Of a stretch of 64,000 bases of DNA, positions 44,639 to 51,535 are shown piece after piece. The DNA is from Rhizobium pisi (GTDB lineage: Bacteria > Pseudomonadota > Alphaproteobacteria > Rhizobiales > Rhizobiaceae). A model generated the notes under the pieces. That model did not search any database. It saw only the letters and a program-made list of their open reading frames with translations, and was not told the DNA's origin. A program made the position numbers and the translations under genes. The first letter of the stretch is position 1; every line of letters starts with the position of its first letter. The stretch lies in NCBI RefSeq assembly GCF_003938655.1, contig NZ_RJJT01000006.1, positions 1-64,000 of the forward strand, written 5' to 3'.

Positions 44639-46048
44639 ATGCCGGATTATCAGACGATCAAGAAGGAACTCGAAGGCATCGCCATCGAGGACAATCCGGC
44701 GCTGGTGCGCCAGAAGAGCCGGGATTTCTACTGGTATTCGCCGGTCCTGAAGGCGCAGCTCGATAATGTGACGGCCGATCTCGTCGTCACGCCGAAAAAC
44801 GAGGAAGAAGTCATCCGGACGCTGAAGGTCGCCTTCGCCCATGGCGTACCGGTCACGCCGCGCGGCGCCGGCACCGGCAATTACGGCCAGGCCATGCCGC
44901 TTTCCGGTGGCATCGTGCTGAATCTTGCCGCCATGGACAAGATCAAGGCGGTCCATCCCGGTCGGGTGATCTGCGAACCGGGCATCGTGCTTGCCCAGCT
45001 CGACAAGCAGACCAAGGCGCATTCTGGCCAGGAGCTGCGCTTCCATCCCTCGACGGCGCAGACGGCGACTGTCGGTGGCTTTATCGCCGGCGGCTCCGGC
45101 GGTGTCGGCTCGATCACCTGGGGCGGCCTGCGCGATATCGGCAATATCCTGCGGCTGCGCGTCGTCACCATGGAGGCCGAGCCGCGTGTGCTCGATCTCA
45201 CTGGCTGGGATCTCCAGAAAGTCAGCCATGCCTATGGCACCAACGGCATCATCACCGAAATCGAGATGCCGCTCGCTCCTGCCTATGACTGGGTCGACGT
45301 GCTCGTCGGCTATGACGATTTCATGGCCTCGGTGCGTTTCTCGGACGCGCTCGCCAAGTGCAACGGCATCCTCCTCAAGGAGATCGCTCCGATCGCGGCC
45401 CCGATCCCGCATGAATATTTCACCCGCCACAAGCCTTATATCCGCAAGGGTCAGTCGGTGGTGGTACTGATGATCGCGCCGCATTCGATGGATGCCTTCC
45501 TCGCCTTCACCTCGGCCCACAAAGGCGAGGTCATCTTCCGTTCCGACATGGTCGAGAGCATGAAGGGCATCCCGCATGCTTACGAACTTGCCTGGAACCA
45601 CACGACGCTGCGCGCGCTGAAGGTCGATCCCGGCTTCACCTATCTGCAGGTTCAGTATCCGGGGCCGGATCATGTGGCGAAGGTTGCCAAGATGGTGGAG
45701 ATCTTCGGCGACGAGGTGCCGGGCCATCTCGAATTCATCAAGTTCGACGGGCAGATCCAGTGCTCCGGCTTGCCGCTGGTGCGCTATACCACAGAGGAAC
45801 GTCTCGAGGAGATCATCAGGATCCATCAGGACCACGGCTGCCCGATCTTCAATCCACACCGCTATACGCTTGAGGAAGGCGGCATGAAGCGCACCGACAA
45901 GGTGCAGCTCGCCTTCAAGCACGAGACCGACCCGAAGGGGCTGCTCAACCCCGGCAAGATGATCGCCTGGGAGAACCCCGATTTCGATTTCGACGCCGGC
46001 AAGAACTATCTCTTCCCCGGTCTTGCGAGCGTCATGGAGGCCTCATGA
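44639..46048 (+). CDS. FAD-linked oxidase, GlcD-like
   Basis: A 469-residue flavoprotein of the vanillyl-alcohol-oxidase/GlcD fold. The PP-loop is visible as 'VVTPKNEEEVIRTLKVAFAHGVPVTPRGAGTGNYGQAMPL' (about residues 46-85) and the second FAD contact as 'TVGGFIAGGSGGVGSITWGGLRD' (about 140-165); the C-terminus has 'DPKGLLNPGKMI'. No CysX covalent-FAD histidine is obvious. Such enzymes oxidise hydroxy acids or alcohols and pass electrons to quinones. In this operon it may oxidise a product released by the amidohydrolases; its substrate is unknown. The ATG at 44639 lies just after the previous stop. Confidence 0.85.
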   Translation: MPDYQTIKKELEGIAIEDNPALVRQKSRDFYWYSPVLKAQLDNVTADLVVTPKNEEEVIRTLKVAFAHGVPVTPRGAGTGNYGQAMPLSGGIVLNLAAMDKIKAVHPGRVICEPGIVLAQLDKQTKAHSGQELRFHPSTAQTATVGGFIAGGSGGVGSITWGGLRDIGNILRLRVVTMEAEPRVLDLTGWDLQKVSHAYGTNGIITEIEMPLAPAYDWVDVLVGYDDFMASVRFSDALAKCNGILLKEIAPIAAPIPHEYFTRHKPYIRKGQSVVVLMIAPHSMDAFLAFTSAHKGEVIFRSDMVESMKGIPHAYELAWNHTTLRALKVDPGFTYLQVQYPGPDHVAKVAKMVEIFGDEVPGHLEFIKFDGQIQCSGLPLVRYTTEERLEEIIRIHQDHGCPIFNPHRYTLEEGGMKRTDKVQLAFKHETDPKGLLNPGKMIAWENPDFDFDAGKNYLFPGLASVMEAS

Positions 46049-46626
46049 GGGTTCTGGTGCTGCACTCGCACCCGGTCGAGGAAAGCTACGGCAAGGCGCT
46101 CTACAAACAGACGCTGGAAAGCTTGCAGAAGGCTGGTCACGAGGTGGATGCCTGCGACCTCTATGCGGAGAATTTCGATCCCGTGCTCTCCAGGCACGAC
46201 CGGCTCGCCTACCACGATTACCCCGGCAATACCGCACTGGTAAAACCCTATGTTGAACGGCTGAAACAGGCGGAAGGGCTGGTGCTGGTCACGCCGATAT
46301 GGAATTTCGGTTTCCCGGCCATATTGAAGGGTTATTTCGATCGCGTCTGGCTTCCAGGTGTCTCCTTCGAACTGGTCGACGGCAAGGTGGAATCGCGACT
46401 GCGCCATATCAGCAAGCTCGCCGCCGTGCTGACCTATGGTGCAACACCGTTCCGCGCCTTCGTCGCCGGCAACCCGCCAAAGAAGATCGTCAAGCGCGTG
46501 CTCAGAGCGCAGATCAATCCGCTGCGGCCCGTGACCTTCCTTGCACACTACGACATGAACAATTGCACTGAGGAAACGCGGGCACGGTTTCTGGAGAAGG
46601 TAAAGATCACCATGGAGCGTTTCTGA
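46045..46626 (+). CDS. NAD(P)H oxidoreductase, flavodoxin-like fold
   Basis: A 193-residue protein of the NQO1/KefF family (flavodoxin_2). The start 'MRVLVLHSHPVEESYGKALYKQTLESLQKAGHEVDACDLY' and the FMN contacts 'LVLVTPIWNFGFPAILKGYFDRVWLPGVSFEL' are typical. These FMN/FAD proteins reduce quinones by two electrons. Its ATG overlaps the stop of the FAD-oxidase gene by 4 bases, so both are made together; it may recycle or receive electrons from the neighbouring oxidase. Confidence 0.88.
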   Translation: MRVLVLHSHPVEESYGKALYKQTLESLQKAGHEVDACDLYAENFDPVLSRHDRLAYHDYPGNTALVKPYVERLKQAEGLVLVTPIWNFGFPAILKGYFDRVWLPGVSFELVDGKVESRLRHISKLAAVLTYGATPFRAFVAGNPPKKIVKRVLRAQINPLRPVTFLAHYDMNNCTEETRARFLEKVKITMERF

Positions 46627-46711
46627 GGACGTTTACCGCAACCGGCATTTGTCTGTTATTGAACCAGATGGAATGACCGCCGAAGCATCCTCGTTCAAGC
46701 AGGGAATGCCG

Positions 46712-47104
46712 ATGAAGACGATTATCAATCCCTCATCTGTCCGTCGCCCGTTCGGAAATTACAATCATGGGCTACTGGTGCCGGCGGGCGCCTCGTTGCT
46801 CGTGACCTCGGGGCAGCTCGGCATCGGTCTCGATGACACGGTGCCCGAGGATATCAGCGCTCAGGCGGAGCTTTGCTTCGAAGCAATCAAGGCAATTCTG
46901 GCCGAGGCGGAAATGAGTTTCGCCGACCTCATCCGCATTTCCGGTTTTTTGACCAAGCGTGAGGATTTCCCAGCCTATATGGCCGTGCGAGATCGCTATA
47001 CGCTCGATCCGAAGCCGACCTCGACGCTGATCATCGTCGGCGGCTTCACCCGCCCCGAATTCCTCGTGGAAGTCGAGGTCACGGCCGCCAAGGTGTTTGG
47101 CTGA
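46712..47104 (+). CDS. RidA/YjgF-family protein
   Basis: A 130-residue protein of the RidA family, whose members hydrolyse reactive enamine/imine intermediates to ketones and ammonia; some operon-linked members act in pyrimidine (RutC) or amino acid breakdown. Visible features are 'FGNYNHGLLVPAGASLLVTSGQLGIG', 'ISAQAELCFEAIKAILAEAEMSFADLIRISGFL' and 'PTSTLIIVGGFTRPEFLVEVEVTAAK'; the arginine of the archetypal RidA site (normally in 'R..P') is present in GGFTRPE. The ATG at 46712 follows AGGGA. It closes the cluster after an 85-base gap and supports a nitrogen-rich substrate for the pathway. Confidence 0.85.
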   Translation: MKTIINPSSVRRPFGNYNHGLLVPAGASLLVTSGQLGIGLDDTVPEDISAQAELCFEAIKAILAEAEMSFADLIRISGFLTKREDFPAYMAVRDRYTLDPKPTSTLIIVGGFTRPEFLVEVEVTAAKVFG

Positions 47105-47164
47105 GCGAGCCGGACGCCGCCGTGCTCGGTCAGTTGCTGTCGACATCGCCACCGTGCCGGTGGC

Positions 47165-47365
47165 TCAGAGAACGTCCCGTTCATATCGCGGCGTCCACCC
47201 GCGGGTCATGCCGCGGCTCATCGCGCTTTCCGCCAGTGCCAGCTGTTGGCGCAGATGTTTACAGTCGTCGAGCAGCGAGCGTATCGCAGCCTTGGCATTG
47301 TCGTCATGCCAGGCAAGCACTGCTTCGACTTCCCACGCTTGCTCCAGGGCCTTTGCCGTCTGCAT
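47165..47365 (-). CDS. Small hypothetical protein, second gene of a LexA-box pair
   Basis: A 66-residue protein starting MQTAKALEQAWEVEAVLAWHDD and ending with a basic tail (RGMTRGWTPRYERDVL). The middle is a likely coiled helix ('AIRSLLDDCKHLRQQLALAESAM'). No family was recognised. Its ATG overlaps the stop of the upstream small gene (TGATG), which strongly suggests coupled translation and a joint function. It belongs to the transcript starting at the LexA-controlled promoter. Confidence 0.6.
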   Translation of the reverse strand: MQTAKALEQAWEVEAVLAWHDDNAKAAIRSLLDDCKHLRQQLALAESAMSRGMTRGWTPRYERDVL

Positions 47366-47535
47366 CAGTTCAGCGCCAGCGGCAATTGAACCGGGCGCGG
47401 CAAGGGCGGCAGCGGCCGGCTGAGTTCGACCTTTTTCTGCCAGGCAGCGCGCCGCAGCTGATCCCGCTCGCGCGCCGCGCGGGACGCTTCGACAAGGGCT
47501 AGGGCGTTGGCGATCACCTGTTCCGTATGCGTCAT
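47365..47535 (-). CDS. Small hypothetical protein directly behind a LexA box
   Basis: A 56-residue protein, MTHTEQVIANALALVEASRAARERDQLRR and onward to a proline-rich end (LSRPLPPLPRPVQLPLALN). The first 35 residues look like a single charged helix. The ATG at 47535 has GGAG seven bases upstream. No membrane span or signal peptide is present, unlike the known SOS division inhibitors SidA and SulA-type proteins. Function unknown, but control by DNA damage is predicted from the promoter. Confidence 0.65.
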   Translation of the reverse strand: MTHTEQVIANALALVEASRAARERDQLRRAAWQKKVELSRPLPPLPRPVQLPLALN

Positions 47536-47548
47536 GATCATCTCCAAT

Positions 47549-47592
47549 GTTCCTGTTTTGTTCTAATTTAAAACTTTGGCCGAGGAAGTCAA
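47549..47592 (-). promoter_or_regulatory. SOS promoter with LexA box (GTTC-N7-GTTC)
   Basis: GTTC (47549-47552), seven bases and GTTC (47560-47563) form a perfect alphaproteobacterial LexA box. Reading leftwards, TTGACT (complement of 47587-47592), a 16-base spacer and TAAATT (complement of 47565-47570) form a good promoter, and the LexA box sits immediately downstream of the -10, over the transcription start. The small gene begins 14 bases further on. Confidence 0.85.
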
Positions 47593-47691
47593 GTGCTGCG
47601 ACGATCTTGTGCTCAGAACGGCAGACAAAGCCGTAGGCTTCGATCGTCAAACCGGAGATTTTGATCGTGACGCCGGGAATAGGCCGGGCAC

Positions 47692-47982
47692 TCAACCCGC
47701 AGCTTCTATCACGGCGATGCCGGCCTCTTGCGCCGCCCTGATGAACACGGCGCGTACGTGCTCCGGCGGGAGATCGCCGATAATGGCATCGAGACACGCC
47801 TTTACGGCTTCGAAATATTCCTCGCCATCGTCGACGGGCCAGTCGTGGAGGAGCGTGCGCGCGGCATCCCACACAGAGTTAATAACGGCATAATGAGCGA
47901 GCCCTATGGAGGCCAAGCCGACCGGTCGAAAATTTGCCGTCTGTCTCACTTTGCTACAGCTTTTCCCAATTTCCGTGAGCAT
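47692..47982 (-). CDS. DUF982 protein
   Basis: A 96-residue protein whose part from about residue 25 onward, 'SVWDAARTLLHDWPVDDGEEYFEAVKACLDAIIGDLPPEHVRAVFIRAAQEAGI', matches the DUF982 pattern (A-x3-L-x3-WP-x4-Y-x3-C-x2-AI-G-x9-F-x2-AA). DUF982 proteins are small, abundant in Rhizobiales, often plasmid-borne, and of unknown function. The ATG at 47982 has only a weak ribosome site, so the start is uncertain; longer frames extend to 48231. A second DUF982 gene lies at 49416-49700. Confidence 0.72.
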   Translation of the reverse strand: MLTEIGKSCSKVRQTANFRPVGLASIGLAHYAVINSVWDAARTLLHDWPVDDGEEYFEAVKACLDAIIGDLPPEHVRAVFIRAAQEAGIAVIEAAG

Positions 47983-48439
47983 GTTAATATCTTTGCAATT
48001 TCCGTGCCGGATGGGAAGCACTGTTGAAGCGTCGAGGTTTGGCGGGATTTGTTTTGATCGGCGATAGCAGCAGACATGACTCCCGTTCCTGTGGGCCCTC
48101 GCCTTCGATACGCGATAAAGCATGGGCGATGCGTGGAACGCCTTCAGCATGCTGAAGGTTCCATGGCCTGTAGAGGCTTGTTGATTAAAATTCAGGATTT
48201 CACCCAGAGCTTGCAGCAACGCACGTATCAATCACGTATCGACCCACTCAAGGTCGCATTCTGCATGTATTTCATCGGAACATGAGAAACTCTTCCCAGA
48301 GCCCTTCGACGCCATTTCCTTGCCGCACGCATCTCCAACAGTTCAATATTATTGCTCGACTGTGCCAGATGTGGACGGAACAGGGCTCAGACCGTACAAT
48401 GCGCCACGTCCACATGCGGCGGATCGGGAGGAGCGTGCG
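47983..48439. other. Intergenic region with an 18-bp perfect palindrome
   Basis: About 457 bases without a recognisable gene, between the DUF982 gene and the cyclase gene. It contains the perfect palindrome CCTTCAGCATGCTGAAGG at 48141-48158, flanked by GGAAC on the left and GTTCC-like bases on the right. Frames crossing it show no family similarity. It must contain the cyclase promoter. Confidence 0.55.
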
Positions 48440-49267
48440 ATGCCCATCTTCATGGACCGGCACTATCTTGAGGGAACGTCAGCTGCCGAGGTTGCCCAGG
48501 CGCATCGCATGGACCTCGATATTCAGGATCGCTACGGCGTCAAATTCCTCACTTATTGGTTCGACCAGCGGCGTGGCACCGCTTTTTGTCTCGTGGATGC
48601 ACCAGATATGGAAACCGCGCAGTGCGTGCATCGCGAGGCCCACGGCTTCGTCGCCAACGAGATCGTCGAGGTCGCTTTATCGGCCGTCGAGGCTTTTCTC
48701 GGCCGAATTCACGATCCTGAGCCAGCACCCGGCCAACCCTCGGGTCAAGTGGATCCCGGCCATCGGGCAATCCTCTTTACCGACATTGTCGGCTCGACCG
48801 AGATGACATCGCGCCTCGGCGACCGCATGGCGACCGAACTCGTTCGGGCGCATGACGCCGTGGTGCGCCGATGCCTCAGCCATAATTCAGGCCGCGAAGT
48901 GAAGCACACCGGTGATGGGATCATGGCGGCCTTTGCCGAAACGACCGCCGCGGTCGAATGCGCAATGGCGATTCAGAAGGAATTCAAGCATTACAACGGC
49001 GGAAACGCCGAGCCCATCCATATCCGCATCGGACTGGACTGCGGCGAGCCGGTCGAGGACAGCAACGACCTCTTCGGCTCGACCGTACAACTTGCCGCGC
49101 GTCTCTGTGCGGCAGCCTCGGGTGATCAGATCCTCGTCTCGGAGAATATTTTCCGGGAATACGGCGCCGCCGATCTATTTGTCCACGCGACGCGCCGTCG
49201 GCTCAAGGGATTTTCGAAGCCCATGCTGGCCTTCCAATGCGACTGGACCGGCGCCGGTCTCGGCTAA
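48440..49267 (+). CDS. DUF4242 - class III adenylate/guanylate cyclase fusion
   Basis: A 275-residue protein. Residues 1-85 form a DUF4242 domain ('MPIFMDRHYLEGTSAAEVAQAH' and 'CVHREAHGFVANEIVEV'), a small ferredoxin-like fold that can bind nickel in some members. Residues about 108-270 form a class III nucleotide cyclase domain with the metal-binding D115 (LFTDIVGST) and D159 (KHTGDGI), the purine-selecting K155 and D210, and the transition-state R221. The conserved asparagine before it is glutamine (Q217, 'TVQLAARL'). Purine specificity looks adenylate-like; activity is uncertain because of Q217. GGGAGGAG precedes the ATG at 48440. A hairpin closes the gene. Confidence 0.85.
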   Translation: MPIFMDRHYLEGTSAAEVAQAHRMDLDIQDRYGVKFLTYWFDQRRGTAFCLVDAPDMETAQCVHREAHGFVANEIVEVALSAVEAFLGRIHDPEPAPGQPSGQVDPGHRAILFTDIVGSTEMTSRLGDRMATELVRAHDAVVRRCLSHNSGREVKHTGDGIMAAFAETTAAVECAMAIQKEFKHYNGGNAEPIHIRIGLDCGEPVEDSNDLFGSTVQLAARLCAAASGDQILVSENIFREYGAADLFVHATRRRLKGFSKPMLAFQCDWTGAGLG

Positions 49268-49289
49268 GTCTAGTCGAGACCGGCGCCGG
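49248..49289 (+). terminator. Hairpin spanning the stop codon of the cyclase gene
   Basis: A perfect 15-bp inverted repeat, CCGGCGCCGGTCTCG (49248-49262) and CGAGACCGGCGCCGG (49275-49289), with a 12-base loop that contains the TAA stop codon (49265-49267). The left arm therefore encodes the last residues of the protein. No T tract follows. Confidence 0.75.
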
Positions 49290-49415
49290 GTTGGTCGCCG
49301 ACAATAACCGCCAACACGTATCGTCATGCGGCAATCGTGAAATGCGAACTGTGCGAAAGTGGTTCCGGGCCGCACGTGACGGCACGGCCATCAGCTGGCT
49401 CGGAAATCACCTTCC

Positions 49416-49700
49416 TCATGCATTGCCGATATTTTGATCGCTGAGCACCCGATCGAATTTGGGCCCGCCCTCGAGCACGCCCGACATCTTCAGAAAACGC
49501 CGGAAATTTTCGCGCGCCGCGCTGAGCGGGAAACGCCCGCTTGCCGTATCCCTGCACGCCTTCAACAGCGTATCATATGCCAAGCCTCGTTTGTCCTCCG
49601 GCCATTCGTCCAAGACATCGAAGATTTCGTCCAGACATGTGATCTGATCGATGAAATGTCTCCTATGAAGAAAAACCGGATCAAACCGAGCTTCTGACAT
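49416..49700 (-). CDS. DUF982 protein (second copy)
   Basis: A 94-residue protein matching the DUF982 pattern over its whole length: 'FDPVFLHRRHFIDQITCLDEIFDVLDEWPEDKRGLAYDTLLKACRDTASGRFPLSAARENFRRFLKMSGVL'. It has the WP and the alpha-helical second half but is diverged from the copy at 47692-47982. The ATG at 49700 is preceded by GGAGG. Function unknown. Confidence 0.8.
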   Translation of the reverse strand: MSEARFDPVFLHRRHFIDQITCLDEIFDVLDEWPEDKRGLAYDTLLKACRDTASGRFPLSAARENFRRFLKMSGVLEGGPKFDRVLSDQNIGNA

Positions 49701-50001
49701 AGTATCCTCCCATTTATAATACTTTTTATGCTATAACTGTACTGGAAAAACGCGATTCATTCAACAAAAAATTGGCTACATCAGGCTCACATCATTGCTG
49801 AAATCGCTTCCATAACGACAGAATAGCTCGATCATAGTATTGAAATGGTTTTAACCTTACTCGAGGTGGAGGCGTCGTCAGCTGAACTGATCGATCGCGC
49901 CGCCATTTCCGATCAAGTGAGCGTGATCAACGCGTGCCGTAAGTTTTCGTGTAGGCTTACGATGCCATGGTCTCGCACCACCCTTTCAAGGAGAGGCTCA
50001 C
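49701..50001. other. Intergenic region, AT-rich near the DUF982 gene
   Basis: About 300 bases containing the promoter of the DUF982 gene to the left (the AT-rich stretch 49712-49740) and of the lipoprotein gene to the right. No gene or repeat was recognised. Confidence 0.4.
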
Positions 50002-50184
50002 ATGAACCGTTTTCTCACGTTGGTAGCCGCCGGGGCGCTGCTCGGTGCGTCCACAATCACCTCTGCCTGCACATCGCCCGCAAGGCACGACAATGAGGAT
50101 TTTCAATATCAGCGCGATACTTCGATAAACCCGGCATGCGCGGGCGGCTTCAGACCCAGCAATGCCCGCTCATGCAGTTATTGA
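50002..50184 (+). CDS. Small lipoprotein, unknown function
   Basis: A 60-residue exported protein. The N-terminus is a lipoprotein signal (MNRFLTLVAAGALLGAS) ending in a lipobox-like ITSAC, with C23 as the likely lipidated residue. The remaining 37 residues are short and polar and contain two more cysteines ('NPACAGGF', 'ARSCSY'). The ATG follows AAGGAGAGG. Small lipoproteins of this kind are common in rhizobia and mostly uncharacterised. Confidence 0.7.
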   Translation: MNRFLTLVAAGALLGASTITSACTSPARHDNEDFQYQRDTSINPACAGGFRPSNARSCSY

Positions 50185-50208
50185 AGGACGCAGACGCCCG
50201 ACATCGTT

Positions 50209-50228
50209 TGGCCCGCGGCAACGGGCCA
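50209..50228 (+). terminator. Hairpin after the small lipoprotein gene
   Basis: TGGCCCG (50209-50215) and CGGGCCA (50222-50228) form a 7-bp stem with a 6-base loop, 24 bases after the stop codon. No T tract follows. Confidence 0.4.
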
Positions 50229-50289
50229 CGCCGGCGTCGGCTCGACGGCGCAGGCCACCAAGGATTTCGAACTTATCTATTGAGGCATA

Positions 50290-50365
50290 TGGTGAGAGCG
50301 TCGGGGTTCGAACCCGAGACCTACTGATTAAAAGTCAGTTGCTCTACCGGCTGAGCTACGCTCTC
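50290..50365 (-). tRNA. tRNA-Lys (anticodon TTT)
   Basis: A complete 76-base cloverleaf on the minus strand including an encoded CCA end (complement of 50290-50292). The acceptor stem GAGAGCG pairs with CGCTCTC, the D arm is GCTCAG...GAGC, the anticodon stem-loop CTGACTTTTAATCAG carries TTT, and the T arm is CGGGTTCGAACCCCG. It reads AAA and AAG lysine codons. Confidence 0.97.
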
Positions 50366-50406
50366 CCTCTCCGCGGGTGTGATGCACCCCGGCTGGAAGT
50401 GGGCGG

Positions 50407-50435
50407 AACATAGGCAGGCGACCCATTGCGGTCAA
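50407..50435 (-). promoter_or_regulatory. Promoter of tRNA-Lys
   Basis: Reading leftwards, TTGACC (complement of 50430-50435), a 17-base spacer and TATGTT (complement of 50407-50412), about 42 bases before the tRNA. This is a good match to a housekeeping promoter. Confidence 0.6.
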
Positions 50436-50576
50436 CCGAAAAATTTGTCTTTTCCAAACGTTCGGCACATTTCTTGCGGACGCAAAGCCGCATTTCTGCC
50501 AAGCGCAAAAAGGTGATTGGCAATCCCGGGCCTGGAAAGCTAGGAACATGACGCAGAATGCAGCCGGAGAGAATGC

Positions 50577-51326
50577 GTGTCGATTGCCGATATTTCCCTG
50601 TGGAGCGCGCTGATTGCCGGGGCGCTTTCCTTTCTGTCGCCCTGCGTGCTTCCCCTCGTCCCGCCCTATCTCTGCTACATGGCCGGCATATCGGTCGAGC
50701 AGTTCCGCGGCGGCGGCGCGGTTGCAGTGGCACCCGATATCAGGCGCGGCGTTTTTTTCTCCGCGCTGCTGTTCACACTCGGCTTTGCCACCGTCTTCGT
50801 GGCGCTCGGCGCCGGCGCTTCCAGCATCGGCATGGCGCTCCGCCAGCATCTCGACCTCTTGTCCAAGATCGGCGGGCTCATCATCATCGTCATGGGGCTG
50901 AACTTTCTCGGTCTCTTCCGAATCGGGCTGCTTGCCCGCGAGGCGCGCTTCCAGGGCAACGGCAAGCCGGCGACGCTGACTGGCGCCTATGTCATGGGCC
51001 TTGCCTTCGCCTTCGGCTGGACGCCTTGCATCGGCCCGGTGCTCGGCGCCATCCTCGGCGTTGCCGCCTCGCGCGAGACGGTCGGCTCCGGCGCGGGGCT
51101 GCTTGCCATCTATTCGCTCGGCCTTGCGATTCCCTTCTGGATCGCCGCCGGTTTTTCCGGCGCCTTCATGCGGTTCCTGTCGCGCTTCCGCCGCCATCTC
51201 GGCACGGTGGAAAAGGTGATGGGTGTCTTCCTCGTCCTCACCGGCCTCGCCTTCCTGTTCGGATGGGTCAGCAACGTGGCGATCTGGTTCCAGCAGACCT
51301 TTCCGATCCTGATGCAGATCGGCTAG
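50577..51326 (+). CDS. ccdA: CcdA/DsbD-type cytochrome c biogenesis membrane protein
   Basis: A 249-residue inner-membrane protein with six spans that carries reducing power from cytoplasmic thioredoxin to periplasmic thiol proteins, needed for cytochrome c maturation. The two redox cysteines are in 'LSFLSPCVLPLVPPY' (span 1, C24) and 'FGWTPCIGPVLG' (span 4), each with the usual proline neighbours. The start is GTG at 50577 with GGAGAG upstream. A 9-bp hairpin follows. It is upstream of, but probably not linked to, the metallohydrolase gene. Confidence 0.92.
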   Translation: MSIADISLWSALIAGALSFLSPCVLPLVPPYLCYMAGISVEQFRGGGAVAVAPDIRRGVFFSALLFTLGFATVFVALGAGASSIGMALRQHLDLLSKIGGLIIIVMGLNFLGLFRIGLLAREARFQGNGKPATLTGAYVMGLAFAFGWTPCIGPVLGAILGVAASRETVGSGAGLLAIYSLGLAIPFWIAAGFSGAFMRFLSRFRRHLGTVEKVMGVFLVLTGLAFLFGWVSNVAIWFQQTFPILMQIG

Positions 51327-51340
51327 TCGCATTCGCTGCC

Positions 51341-51362
51341 GCTGATCGATTGCTCGATCAGC
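51341..51362 (+). terminator. Hairpin terminator after ccdA
   Basis: GCTGATCGA (51341-51349) and TCGATCAGC (51354-51362) form a perfect 9-bp stem with a TTGC loop, 14 bases after the ccdA stop. Confidence 0.6.
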
Positions 51363-51535
51363 CGCGTTCATCGGCACGTCGCCGGCGGTAAAAGAGGCCG
51401 GACCTATGCCGTGGTATGGCTTGCCCTGTCCATCGAGGCCACTCGCCCTTATCCCTCGACCCAATCGATCGCCAACACGCCTCCATGTAGCGTCGTCGAT
51501 GCCGTGTTTAAGGCGGCGGTCAGAAGGAGATGAAC

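Noticed and set aside
48232..48439. N-terminal extension of the cyclase from 48320
   Set aside because: The extended part has no similarity to DUF4242 and the ATG at 48440 has a strong ribosome site right before the domain start.
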